64,000 bases of DNA from Nocardia wallacei (GTDB lineage Bacteria; Actinomycetota; Actinomycetes; Mycobacteriales; Mycobacteriaceae): positions 7,750,001 to 7,814,000 of the forward strand of contig NZ_AP023396.1 of assembly GCF_014466955.1 (NCBI RefSeq), in the 5' to 3' direction. Of the stretch, positions 43,430 to 51,827 are shown piece after piece. How positions within the stretch are numbered: the stretch's first letter is position 1; every line of letters begins with the position of its first letter. The notes beneath the pieces are model-generated. The model worked only from the letters and a program-made list of their open reading frames with translations. It searched no databases and had not been told where the DNA came from. Made by a program: the position numbers and the translations under genes.

Positions 43430-44454
43430 GGCCGGCACACCGCCGAGTGCGAGTGGCCGCCGATCTGGGTGAGCAGACCGCGGGGCAGCAGGATGTTGTA
43501 GAGCGAGACGTCCAGGCTGCAGATGTAGGCCGACGCGTAGGCGCCGTTCTGCGTGAACTTACCGAGATCGGCGAGGATGTTCGGCATGTCCACGGCGGCC
43601 TGGTCGAGCTTGGCGCCGTTGTCGATCAACAGGGTCAGCGCGTCGGTGGTGGAGCGCTGCGCCTGCGCCAGCTTCGGCTGGATCTGTCCGACCATGTTCA
43701 CCAATCCCGTTGTGGCGTCGGCGATCTGCACCGTCGACTGCTGCAGGGACTGCCCCTGGTCGTACAGCCCGCCGATGAGCGCGCGGGTCTGGGTCACCAA
43801 TGTCTCCAATTCGTCGCCCCGCTTGGCCAGGCCCTGCATGGTCGCCGACAGGTTCGTGATGACGTCGGCGAGGATGGCGTCGCGCCGCTGGAAGTCGCCC
43901 GCCAGCGCGGCCGCCTGGGTGAGGAAGGTGCTCAGCGACACCCCGTCACCCTGCAGGGCCTGGATGAACGTGGTGGACAGGTTGTTGACCTGCTCCGGCT
44001 GCAATACCTGGAACAGCGGCTGGAAACCGTTGAGCAGCCCGGAGATGTCGAAGGACGGCTCGGTCTGGTCCAGCGGGATCGAGCCCTTGTCCCGCAGCGG
44101 CGCGGCGTCGCCCTTGGTACCGGGGGCGAGCGCCACGTAGCGCTGCCCGATCAGGTTCTGGTACCGCACCAGGGCCTTGGTGTTGCCGAACAGCGTCTGG
44201 TCGTCCTGCACCACGAAGGTGACCTTGGCCCGGTGCTGACCGTCGAGCTCGATCTTCTCGACCTTGCCGACCCGCACCCCGGCCATCCGGACATCGTCGT
44301 TGACCCGCAGTCCGAGCACGTCGCTGAAGGTCGCGGAGTAGGTCTTGGTGGAGCCGGAGACGTTGCGCGCCAACGTGTTCCAGACCAGGACCGTCACCAG
44401 GACCGACACGATCGCGAAGATCCCGAAGCCGATCAGCGGTTTGCGAATGCTCAT
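43426..44454 (-). CDS. mceB: Mce family protein MceB
   Basis: A 342-aa subunit, first complete Mce gene here. Anchor helix LIGFGIFAIVSVLVTVLVW (8-26), MCE domain with VLGLRVNDDVRMAGVRVGKVEKIEL near 46-70, YQNLIGQRYVALAPG near 98-112, then helical rod and a C-terminal Cys pair. Its ATG overlaps a TGA that belongs to a frame I read as the tail of mceA. The usual upstream yrbEA, yrbEB and most of mceA are absent, so the operon has lost its head and promoter. Confidence 0.87.
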   Translation of the reverse strand: MSIRKPLIGFGIFAIVSVLVTVLVWNTLARNVSGSTKTYSATFSDVLGLRVNDDVRMAGVRVGKVEKIELDGQHRAKVTFVVQDDQTLFGNTKALVRYQNLIGQRYVALAPGTKGDAAPLRDKGSIPLDQTEPSFDISGLLNGFQPLFQVLQPEQVNNLSTTFIQALQGDGVSLSTFLTQAAALAGDFQRRDAILADVITNLSATMQGLAKRGDELETLVTQTRALIGGLYDQGQSLQQSTVQIADATTGLVNMVGQIQPKLAQAQRSTTDALTLLIDNGAKLDQAAVDMPNILADLGKFTQNGAYASAYICSLDVSLYNILLPRGLLTQIGGHSHSAVCRP

Positions 44455-44505
44455 CGGGCTGCACCGCTTTCGGTGACTTGCAAGGTTCCACCCCTCAGGA
44501 TCGAG
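44451..44505 (-). pseudogene. mceA: remnant tail of mceA
   Basis: About 18 codons (…SSILRGGTLQVTESGAAR-stop) open in the frame whose TGA overlaps the mceB ATG, as every other junction in this operon does. The place and coupling fit the C-terminus of MceA. Upstream of about 44505 the sequence is that of a different gene on the other strand. Identity rests on position, since MceA tails vary. Confidence 0.55.
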
Positions 44506-44510
44506 CTCAA

Positions 44511-44843
44511 CACGAAACGCCCAACGGCACCTACTACGTGGGCGAGAAGAACCGGAAGATGATCATGGACTCCTCCACCTACGGGGTCCCGACCACCGAT
44601 CCGGAGGGCTACAAGCTCGAGGTCGAGTACGCCACCCGCCTGTCCAACAGCGGCATCTTCGTGCACTCGGCCCCGTGGTCGGTCCCGCAGCAGGGTGTGT
44701 CGGACACCAGCCACGGCTGCCTCAACGTCAGCCCGGCCGACGCCCAGTGGTTCTTCGAGAACGCGCAGAAGGGCGACCCGGTGATCGTGCAGAACTCCAC
44801 CGGCACCTTCAGCGCCGGCGACGGCATGGGCGACTGGAACTGA
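44511..44843 (+). pseudogene. L,D-transpeptidase, 5' half missing
   Basis: The C-terminal part of an LdtMt2-like enzyme that makes 3-3 crosslinks in peptidoglycan: it begins within HETPNGTYYVGEKNRKMIMD and continues to SSTYGVP, IFVHSAPWSV and the catalytic TSHGCLNVSP, ending GDGMGDWN. The Cys and His of the active site are intact, but the signal peptide, Ig-like domains and the first half of the YkuD domain are absent. Upstream there is mceA/mceB sequence on the opposite strand. The fragment would not be exported or folded; the only start available is a TTG at 44478. Confidence 0.82.
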
Positions 44844-44871
44844 ACGCGCGCCGCTGACGCAGCCTCACCCG

Positions 44872-44898
44872 GCCCCGGACGGATTCCGTCCGGGGCCG
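44872..44898. terminator. intrinsic terminator after the L,D-transpeptidase fragment
   Basis: Perfect 12-bp stem GGCCCCGGACGG / CCGTCCGGGGCC with a 3-base ATT loop, 28 bases after the stop. Confidence 0.75.
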
Positions 44899-44980
44899 TG
44901 GTCATTTCGCGCACCGACAGTTCCCTGGCCGGGCATCGGTAATTAACCGGGCGGTCGCCCGCGAACGTCACACTGCCGCA

Positions 44981-45877
44981 GTGCGGTCCCGGCCCGAACG
45001 AGTGCGTCCCTGGACCGACTACGCGCTGTTCGTGGTGCTCGTGGGGCCGAGCCTGATCTTGTTCGGCCTGTTCGGGTTCCGGCCGCTACTGGACACCATC
45101 CGCCTCTCGTTCACCGACCGGAACCTCGCCGAGCCGGTGGCGCACTACATCGGCGTCGAGAACTATCGGGAGTGGTGGGGGCGAGGCGATTCCTGGCAGA
45201 TCCTCACCAACACCGTTGTTTTCGCGCTGGCGGCGGTCGGCGGCAGTCTGCTGCTGGGACTCGGCCTGGCGCTGCTGCTGAATCGGAAGCTGTTCGGGCG
45301 CAGTGTCGTTCGCTCGGTGGCCGTCGCGCCGGTGGTGATCTCCGGCGCCGCCGTCGGCGTGGCCTTCCAGTTCCTGTTCGATCCGACCTTCGGCCTGATC
45401 CAGGACGTGCTGCACCGCCTCGGAGTTTCGAATGTGCCGGATTTCTACCAGAATTCGCATTGGGCGCTGGGCATGGTGACGGCCACCCACGTCTGGAAAA
45501 ACCTCGGCTACACCTTCGTCATCTACCTGGCGGCGCTGCGCGGTATACGGCGAGAGTTGCTGGAAGCGGCCGCGATCGACGGCGCGGGCCGGTGGGCGAC
45601 GCTCACCCGGGTGCTGCTGCCGCAGTTGCGGCCGACCACGTTGTTCCTGTCGATCACCGTGCTGCTCAACTCGTTACAGGTCTTCGATCTCATCCACGTG
45701 CTGACCCGCGGCGGCCCGCTGGGCACCGGCACGACCACCCTCACCTATCAGGTGTACCTGGAATCGTTCCGCAATTCCCGCGCGGGGTACGGCGCCGTGG
45801 TGGCGACCGTGCTGTTCGTGGCGCTGCTGGTCGTGGCGCTGGTTCAGATTTGGGCCATGGACCGAGGTGAGCGATGA
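44981..45877 (+). CDS. ugpA: ABC transporter permease, UgpA-like
   Basis: A 298-aa six-helix permease of the CUT1 family, closest in plan to glycerol-3-phosphate/sugar UgpA: ALFVVLVGPSLILFGLFGFRPLL at the start, EAA loop ELLEAAAIDGAGRWATLTRV near 192-211 and LTRGGPLGTGTTTLTYQ near 244-260. GTG 44981 has no clear ribosome site. Its stop overlaps the next permease ATG. No binding protein or ATPase gene is nearby. Confidence 0.78.
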   Translation: MRSRPERVRPWTDYALFVVLVGPSLILFGLFGFRPLLDTIRLSFTDRNLAEPVAHYIGVENYREWWGRGDSWQILTNTVVFALAAVGGSLLLGLGLALLLNRKLFGRSVVRSVAVAPVVISGAAVGVAFQFLFDPTFGLIQDVLHRLGVSNVPDFYQNSHWALGMVTATHVWKNLGYTFVIYLAALRGIRRELLEAAAIDGAGRWATLTRVLLPQLRPTTLFLSITVLLNSLQVFDLIHVLTRGGPLGTGTTTLTYQVYLESFRNSRAGYGAVVATVLFVALLVVALVQIWAMDRGER

Positions 45878-46758
45878 GCACGACCGCCGCACACCGCCGC
45901 ACACAGCGCGCGGCCACGCTGCTCGGCTACGCCGCGATGGTGTGCGTGCTGATCATCGTGGGCGTGCCGCTGTCGCGGGTACTGATCACCTCGTTCGAGG
46001 CCCGGCCGGACATCTACACCCAACCGGCGGTGTGGTGGCCGCGCACCTGGCACCCCGGCAACTACACCGAGGCCACGACCGCGCAGCCGTTCCGGTCGTT
46101 CCTGCGCAATTCGCTGCTCGTCACCGCGATCGTCGTTGCGGTGAAGTTCGTGCTCGGTGTCGGCGGCGCCTACGGCCTGGTGTTCCTGCGCTTTCCGGGC
46201 AAGACCGCGATCTTCGCGCTGGTCGTCGCCGCGTTGCTGGTACCCGACGAGGTCACGGTCATCTCCAACTACACCCTGGTCGACCAGTGGGGCTGGCGAA
46301 ACACCTTGCCGGGCGTCATCGTTCCGCTGTGCGGCGGCGCGTTCGGTATCTTCCTGCTGCGCAATCACTTCCGGTCGCTGCCCGCCGAGGTGATCGAGGC
46401 CGCCCGCATGGACGGCGCCGGCCGGTGGCAGTTGCTCACCCGGGTGGTGCTGCCGATGTCCGGGCCGACCATGGTGGCGTTCGCCGTGGTCACGTTCGTC
46501 ACCGAGTGGAACGAGTACCTCTGGCCGCTGCTGATGGCCGACGACGCCCGCGCCGCCACGCTGCCGGTGGGACTGACCATGTTGCAGGAGACCGAGAACC
46601 CGTCCGTCACCGACTGGGGGCCGGTGACGGCCGGGACACTGCTCACGATGCTGCCGATGCTGCTGGTCTTCCTGCTCGGGCAGCGTCACCTGATCCGGGG
46701 TCTCACCAGATGCGTACCCGCTGCGCCGGATCCAGATACAGGGCGTCGCCCTCGGTGA
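45874..46758 (+). CDS. ugpE: ABC transporter permease, UgpE-like, altered C-terminus
   Basis: A 294-aa permease, partner of the preceding one; EAA loop EVIEAARMDGAGRWQLLTRV near 171-190. After GQRHLIRGLT, where family members normally finish with AGAVKG or similar, the frame continues RCVPAAPDPDTGRRPR, read from the antisense of the M13 peptidase end. The gene thus overlaps the convergent peptidase by 56 bases. This suggests loss of the original 3' end together with the binding-protein and ATPase genes usual after ugpE. Confidence 0.72.
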   Translation: MSTTAAHRRTQRAATLLGYAAMVCVLIIVGVPLSRVLITSFEARPDIYTQPAVWWPRTWHPGNYTEATTAQPFRSFLRNSLLVTAIVVAVKFVLGVGGAYGLVFLRFPGKTAIFALVVAALLVPDEVTVISNYTLVDQWGWRNTLPGVIVPLCGGAFGIFLLRNHFRSLPAEVIEAARMDGAGRWQLLTRVVLPMSGPTMVAFAVVTFVTEWNEYLWPLLMADDARAATLPVGLTMLQETENPSVTDWGPVTAGTLLTMLPMLLVFLLGQRHLIRGLTRCVPAAPDPDTGRRPR

Positions 46759-48685
46759 CCTCGAAGGCCTCGTGGAAGCCGTCCAGATTGCGGACCACGC
46801 CGTTGCAGCGGAACTCCGGCGGCGAATGCGGGTCGACGGCGAGGCGGCGGATCGCCTCCTCCTTGCGAGCCTTGGTGCGCCACACCTGCGCCCAGCCGAA
46901 GAACACCCGCTGCAGCCCGGTGAGACCGTCGACGATCGGCGGCTCGGCGCCGTCCAGCGCGATCTTGTAGGCCTGCAACGCGATCGACAGACCGCCCAGG
47001 TCCCCGATGTTCTCGCCGATGGTGAATTCGCCGTTGACCGTGTGATTGTCGGGCAGGTCGGCGGGGGAGAACCGGCTGTACTGGTCGATCAGCGCCTTGG
47101 TGCGCTTGCCGAATTCGGCGCGATCGGCGTCGGTCCACCAGTCGACCATGTTGCCGTCGCCGTCGTACTTGCTGCCCTGATCGTCGAAGCCGTGCCCGAT
47201 CTCGTGACCGATCACCGCGCCGATCCCGCCGTAGTTGGCGGCGTCGTCGGCGTTCATGTCGAAGAACGGCGGTTGCAGGATCGCGGCGGGAAAGACGATC
47301 TCGTTCATCCCCGGGTTGTAGTAGGCGTTGACCGTCTGCGGCGTCATGAACCACTCGTCGCGATCGACCGGGCCGCCGAGCTTGTTCAGGTCGCGGTCGT
47401 GCTCGGCGGCGTAGCCGCGGCGGTAGTTGCCGACCAGATCGGCCGGGTCGATCCGCACGGCCGAGTAGTCGCGCCAGCGGTCCGGGTAGCCGATCTTGGG
47501 GGTGAACTTCTCCAGCTTCGCCAGCGCGGCCTTGCGGGTGTCGGGGCCCATCCACTCCAGCTGGGAGATATTGCGGCGGTAGGCCTCGATCAGATTGGCC
47601 ACCAGCTCCCGCATGCGCTGCTTGGCCTCCGGCGGAAAGTGCTTCGCCACGTACAGCTTGCCGACCGCCTCGCCGAGCAGGTCCTGCACCAGCGACACGC
47701 CCCGCTTCCAGCGCTCGCGGTTCTCCTGCGCGCCGGTGAGGGTGCGGCCGTAGAAGTCGAAGTTCTCCGCGACCAGCTCCGCGGTCAGATACGGAGCCCG
47801 CGCGCGCAGCACCCGCCAGGTGGCCCACGCCTGCCAATCCGCGAGCGACTCCGCGGCCCACAACCGGGCGAAGGTGCGCGCGTAATCCGGTTGGCGCACC
47901 ACGAGTTCGGCGAACAGCTCCGGACCGGGACGGTCCACGCCCGCGGCCGTCGCGGTGGCCCATGCGGCCCAGTCGAATTCGGGGTTCTCCGCGGTGAGCG
48001 CGTCGAAAGTGGTGAGGTTGTAACTCAATTCGGCGTCGCGGCGGCGCACCACGTCCCAGTGCCCGGCCGCGAGCTTGCGCTCCAGTTCGAAGACCCGCTG
48101 CGGATCGTGGTCGATCCCGGCGAGGGCGAACATGCGGCCGATGTGCTCGACGTAGCGCGTGCGGATCTCGGCGTAGTCGTCACCGCGGTAGTACGACTCG
48201 TCGGGCAGGCCGATGCCGGACTGGGTGGCATGGACGAGGTAGCGCTGCGAGTTCTTGTCGTCGGTGTCGACGTAGAACGCCAGCGCGCCGCCGACGCCGG
48301 TGCGCTGCAACCGGCCCAGCAGCGCCGCGAACGCGCTACGGTCGGTGACGTCGCGGATCTCGGCCAGCTCGTCGGCGATCGGGGCGAGACCGGCGGATTC
48401 CACGGCCGCCTCGTCCATGAAGCTGTTGTAGAGGTCGCCGATCTTGCGCTCGACGCTGCCCGGCGCGGCGTCGGAGGCGGCGGCATCCTGGATGATCGTC
48501 TGCACGTCGAGTTCCGCCTGGTCGTACAGCGTGCGGAAGGCGCCGTCGACCGCGCGATCGGCCGGGATCTCGTGGGTCTGCAGCCACTTGCCGTTGACGT
48601 GTGCGAACAGGTCGTCCTGCACCCGCACAGCGTCGTCGCGATAGGACAGATCGATTCCGGAGGGGGTCGTCACGTCGGCAGTCAC
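46703..48685 (-). CDS. M13-family (neprilysin-like) zinc metallopeptidase
   Basis: A 660-aa peptidase. The zinc motif HEIGH is near residues 493-497 (VIGHEIGHGFDDQGSKYD), the third ligand Glu is in GENIGDLGGL near 555, and the substrate-binding VNAYYNPGMNEI lies near 450. The C-terminal end PAQRVRIW fits the conserved tail of the family, so the protein is complete. No signal peptide is seen. Bacterial members are PepO-like endopeptidases or Zmp1 homologues; Zmp1 acts in mycobacterial phagosome arrest, but a role here is inference. Confidence 0.87.
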   Translation of the reverse strand: MTADVTTPSGIDLSYRDDAVRVQDDLFAHVNGKWLQTHEIPADRAVDGAFRTLYDQAELDVQTIIQDAAASDAAPGSVERKIGDLYNSFMDEAAVESAGLAPIADELAEIRDVTDRSAFAALLGRLQRTGVGGALAFYVDTDDKNSQRYLVHATQSGIGLPDESYYRGDDYAEIRTRYVEHIGRMFALAGIDHDPQRVFELERKLAAGHWDVVRRRDAELSYNLTTFDALTAENPEFDWAAWATATAAGVDRPGPELFAELVVRQPDYARTFARLWAAESLADWQAWATWRVLRARAPYLTAELVAENFDFYGRTLTGAQENRERWKRGVSLVQDLLGEAVGKLYVAKHFPPEAKQRMRELVANLIEAYRRNISQLEWMGPDTRKAALAKLEKFTPKIGYPDRWRDYSAVRIDPADLVGNYRRGYAAEHDRDLNKLGGPVDRDEWFMTPQTVNAYYNPGMNEIVFPAAILQPPFFDMNADDAANYGGIGAVIGHEIGHGFDDQGSKYDGDGNMVDWWTDADRAEFGKRTKALIDQYSRFSPADLPDNHTVNGEFTIGENIGDLGGLSIALQAYKIALDGAEPPIVDGLTGLQRVFFGWAQVWRTKARKEEAIRRLAVDPHSPPEFRCNGVVRNLDGFHEAFEVTEGDALYLDPAQRVRIW

Positions 48686-48734
48686 GATCTCCAGTATGCC
48701 GATCCGCGCGACCGGACGCCCCTGCCGGCGACGG

Positions 48735-49109
48735 TCACACCGGCACCCGGTCGAACTCGCCCGCGCGGGCCCCGGCGACGAACGCGTCCCACTCGCCCGG
48801 CGTGTAAGTCAGCGCCAGGTCCGCGTGACTCACTGTGGTGGAACCGTCGGCGGCCGTGCGCGCGATCAGCCCCGCGGTCCGCGCGGTCCCGCCGATCACG
48901 GCGTCGAGGAAGGCCATCCATTCGCCCGCGGTGACGGTGATGACGGGCTCGTCCGCGGGGCGATGCGCCGGATCGCGCCGGAACTTGCTGTCCCGGATCA
49001 GCACCGCGTCGCCGTCGAACCGGACCTCCACGCACTGGTTGCCATTGTTGGTACGGCTCGAGGTGAACCAGCCGGTGGCCTCGGGCCGATACCTGGCGGT
49101 GGTTGGCAT
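48735..49109 (-). CDS. DUF397 protein, tandem
   Basis: A 124-aa protein with DUF397 marks: WFTSSRTNNGNQCVEVRFDGDAVLIRDSK (residues about 13-41, abbreviated here) and WMAFLDAV; a second similar half ends TYTPGEWDAFVAGARAGEFD. DUF397 genes pair with XRE/DUF5753 regulators in actinobacteria, as in the Streptomyces whiJ and abaA-like loci. ATG 49109 is preferred; one at 49133 would overlap the upstream stop. It may act as partner or antagonist of the regulator. Confidence 0.78.
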   Translation of the reverse strand: MPTTARYRPEATGWFTSSRTNNGNQCVEVRFDGDAVLIRDSKFRRDPAHRPADEPVITVTAGEWMAFLDAVIGGTARTAGLIARTAADGSTTVSHADLALTYTPGEWDAFVAGARAGEFDRVPV

Positions 49110-49119
49110 GGGCAGGATC

Positions 49120-49971
49120 TTACCCTCGCGCATGCTTTCTGATCAGCGCCAACGACTCAGTGCGACTGAGGGATTGGTCGAGCGCCCGGGCATAGGCGAA
49201 CGCCAGGTCACGCACCTGGTCCGGATTCTCGACCGCGCCGCCGAACACCGCGCTCTCCGCCCACGCGAACGTCGGCAGCGTCGCACCGGCGAAGTCGAGC
49301 AGGTGGAAGCTGGAGCCGCCCAGCATCGCACCCGCCGGAGCGCTGAACGGGATCACCCGCACCTCCACGGTGTCGAGATCCTCCAGCAGCTCCAGCAGAT
49401 ATTCCAGCTGGCCGCGCAGCACCTCGGCCCCGCCGATCTGCTGCAGCAGCGTCGCCTCGCTCACCACCGCGGTCAGCCGTGCCCGATCCGGACCGCGCAG
49501 CCGTTGCTGCCTGCGCATCCGGACCGCCACCAACTGTTCCACCAGCACCGGCCGGATCATCACGTCCGCGCTGATCAGCGCCCGCGCGTAGGCCTCGGTC
49601 TGCAACAGGCCCGGCACCACGAGGCTGTCGTAGCTGCGGATGCTGTCCGCGCCGTACTCCATGCCGTAGTAGCGCTGCAACTCCGGGCCGAGCACAGCCG
49701 ACGCCTTGGCCCACCAGCCGCGATCCTTGCTCGCCGTCAGCAGCGACAGCAGTTCGTCGCGGTCGCCGTCGCCCACTTCCAGCAGGTCCAGCACCGGGCC
49801 GATGGTGGTCAGGGTCAGGACGCGGCGGCCCTTCTCCACATGTGACCAGTTGGCCGGGGTGAAGCCGACCCGTTTGGCGAAGGTGGCCGAATCGAAGCCC
49901 CGTCGCTCGCGCAGCTCACGCAGGCGCAGCACCAATTCCCAGCGGGCGACCGTAGGCGACAGCGGAGCCAT
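49120..49971 (-). CDS. XRE-family regulator with DUF5753 domain
   Basis: A 283-aa DNA-binding protein. The HTH spans residues 12-70 (LRLRELRERRGFDSATFAKRVGFTPANWSHVEKGRR); the C-terminal DUF5753 domain (about 95-275) has the usual GLLQTEAYARAL and VRVIPFSAPAGAMLGGSSFHLLDF features. It is followed by its DUF397 partner. A 20-bp inverted repeat 28 bases upstream of its start is a likely autoregulatory operator. Confidence 0.85.
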   Translation of the reverse strand: MAPLSPTVARWELVLRLRELRERRGFDSATFAKRVGFTPANWSHVEKGRRVLTLTTIGPVLDLLEVGDGDRDELLSLLTASKDRGWWAKASAVLGPELQRYYGMEYGADSIRSYDSLVVPGLLQTEAYARALISADVMIRPVLVEQLVAVRMRRQQRLRGPDRARLTAVVSEATLLQQIGGAEVLRGQLEYLLELLEDLDTVEVRVIPFSAPAGAMLGGSSFHLLDFAGATLPTFAWAESAVFGGAVENPDQVRDLAFAYARALDQSLSRTESLALIRKHARG

Positions 49972-49998
49972 GGCAGGTGATGCTACGCCGCGGCGACC

Positions 49999-50018
49999 GA
50001 CAATATGTGACTATTGTC
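49999..50018. promoter_or_regulatory. operator-like 20-bp inverted repeat
   Basis: GACAATA-TGTGAC-TATTGTC has perfect 7-bp arms and stands 28 bases before the XRE gene. It is AT-rich in a GC-rich setting and overlaps a TATTGT that could be the -10 box. Confidence 0.6.
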
Positions 50019-50045
50019 ATTTTAATTGCGTGGAGGTCCCGCCGG

Positions 50046-50570
50046 TCAACGGGTCGGCGCGGGCGTGACGCTCAGCTTGTTCTCCAGGTTGTCCCGGAAA
50101 TCGTCCTCGCATTGCTGCACCTTGGACTGGTCGCCACCGGCGTCGCGGATGCAGTCCATGTAATCGCGACCGCCGTTGTCGACGAAGAAGCTGTAGCCGA
50201 CGATCGCTTCGGCGACCGCACCGGCCAGGGCCAGCACACCCAGCACGATGCCCGCGACGGCCATGCCGAATCCGCCCGCCGTGCCGCGCCGCGCCTTGAC
50301 CGCCGCGATGATGCCGAACAGCAGGGCGAACGGCCCGAGGATCACCGCGCCGAAGAAGATGAGCAACCCGAGCACCGCCAGAATGCCGAGCACGAGGGCC
50401 GTGATCGCCAGGCCCTTGCGCTGCGGCGATTCCTGCCAATACTGCTGCTGCCCCGGATAATTGCCCGGCGGCGGGGGATAGTCGCCGGATGGCGGCGGGG
50501 GATACTGGCCGGGCGGTGGGTACTGGCCGGGAGGCGGGTACTGCTCACCGGACGGCGGGTGCTCCGACAT
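50046..50570 (-). CDS. DUF4190-type small membrane protein with Pro/Gly/Tyr arm
   Basis: A 174-aa protein. Residues 1-50 are a PPPGQYPPP-type arm. Two membrane helices follow (GLAITALVLGILAVLGLLIFF and MAVAGIVLGVLALAGAVAEAI) with an ALLFGIIAAVKARRG turn between, the DUF4190 design. The last 45 residues hold a Cys pair in an outer or inner domain (DYMDCIRDAGGDQSKVQQCEDDF). Function unknown. Confidence 0.7.
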   Translation of the reverse strand: MSEHPPSGEQYPPPGQYPPPGQYPPPPSGDYPPPPGNYPGQQQYWQESPQRKGLAITALVLGILAVLGLLIFFGAVILGPFALLFGIIAAVKARRGTAGGFGMAVAGIVLGVLALAGAVAEAIVGYSFFVDNGGRDYMDCIRDAGGDQSKVQQCEDDFRDNLENKLSVTPAPTR

Positions 50571-50623
50571 GGCTGTCCTCTCGTTCGCCCAGGCGCTGTG
50601 CCGGGTTCGGGCGCTGTGAAATG

Positions 50624-51412
50624 TTATTGGGCGCCGAGCCGCGCGTGCATCTCCCACACCAGGACTTCCGACGGCGAATTAGCCACGACACGCTGCCCGC
50701 CACTGCGGGTCATCCGCACCGCGTCGCCCTCGTAGAGAGTTCCGACGCCCTCCAGCTCGATCTCACCGCGAGCCACGAACAGGTGCAGGTAGGGGGCCTC
50801 CGGGACGAGCACCGGTGCGCCCTCGGCACCCGGCATGCGCGCGACATGCAGCGCGGCATGGCTGCTGTTGATCGCGATGGCGGTGCGGTCGCGGTAGCGC
50901 GGCAGCCCCGAGGCCACCGTGACCAGCCCGCCGCCGGCCAGTTCGGCGTCGATCTCCAACTGCTGATAGCCGGGGTTCAGGCCGGGCTCGTCGGGCACCA
51001 CCCACATCTGCACGAAATGGACCGGCTCGGCATGCTCGGCGGTGCCGCCCGCGGCCGGCGCCAGCCGCCATGAATCGTTCTTCTCCGAATGCAGAATTCC
51101 GGTGCCCGCGCTCATGCGCTGCGCCAACCCCGGATAGATGATGCCGCTGTGCCCCAGCGAATCCTGGTGCACCAGATTTCCGCTCAATACCCAGGTGACG
51201 ATCTCCATATCCCGATGAGGGTGGGTATCGAATCCGCTGCCCGGTGAAACAATGTCTTCGTTATTCACCAGCAACAGGCCGTGGTGGGTGTTTTCCGGGT
51301 CGTAATGCTCGCCGAAGGAGAAAGAGTGTTTCGAATCCAGCCACGCCACACGGGTTTTCATTCGGTCGCCGCCGCGGTGGACGTCGATGTGCGGTGTCGT
51401 GAGTGTGGACAT
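50624..51412 (-). CDS. pirin family protein
   Basis: A 262-aa double-cupin protein. The metal site is visible in FDTHPHRDMEIVT (two His, about residues 61-73) with further His in DSLGHSGII and Glu in ILHSEKND. Pirins are Fe-dependent; some have quercetinase activity and others act as redox-sensing regulators. A strong AGAGGAGG ribosome site precedes the start. No clear gene partners. Confidence 0.83.
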   Translation of the reverse strand: MSTLTTPHIDVHRGGDRMKTRVAWLDSKHSFSFGEHYDPENTHHGLLLVNNEDIVSPGSGFDTHPHRDMEIVTWVLSGNLVHQDSLGHSGIIYPGLAQRMSAGTGILHSEKNDSWRLAPAAGGTAEHAEPVHFVQMWVVPDEPGLNPGYQQLEIDAELAGGGLVTVASGLPRYRDRTAIAINSSHAALHVARMPGAEGAPVLVPEAPYLHLFVARGEIELEGVGTLYEGDAVRMTRSGGQRVVANSPSEVLVWEMHARLGAQ

Positions 51413-51680
51413 CGTGGTCCTCCTCTCCGGCCGATCACCTTTCAGGGTAGGAGCACATTACGAACCAGTCCCTGAATTCCCAGTAAATTCTACCGTGCGG
51501 GCCCCGGGCCGCGAGCCCGGCGACGTCACGGCCCACCACGATAAGCTCCCCGGCGACGCGTCCTCCGATGGCAAATACGGGGCGCTCGGTATCGCCGCCG
51601 GATACGCACCGCGGCGCGCCGGTCGTGCGCGGCCGACCGTATCATGATGTGCCGCAACCGGAACCGGAGGTGATTCGCGA

Positions 51681-51827
51681 ATGCGACGCGAGGTGTTCGC
51701 GGGCGTCGAGCGCGTACTCCGGCAGGGGTCCCGCGCGGCGGTCGTCGATCACTCCGCCGCCGTCATGACGGTCTGCCGCACTCCGAAACCGCTGGTGGTA
51801 CGGCGTGTCGCCGGTGATCGCGGATGA
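51681..51827 (+). CDS. 48-aa small protein coupled to MFS exporter
   Basis: ATG 51681 is preceded by GGAGGTG at 51666-51672. It encodes 48 residues, starting MRREVFAGVERVLRQG, basic and with one Cys. Its TGA overlaps the ATG of the MFS gene (ATGA at 51824), the same coupling used by real operons across the window. It may be a genuine small protein or a leader that controls exporter translation. Family not recognised. Confidence 0.5.
   Translation: MRREVFAGVERVLRQGSRAAVVDHSAAVMTVCRTPKPLVVRRVAGDRG

Noticed and set aside
43447..44562. Rightward frame opposite mceB
   Set aside because: Antisense shadow; the minus strand has clear MCE domain motifs and operon overlaps.
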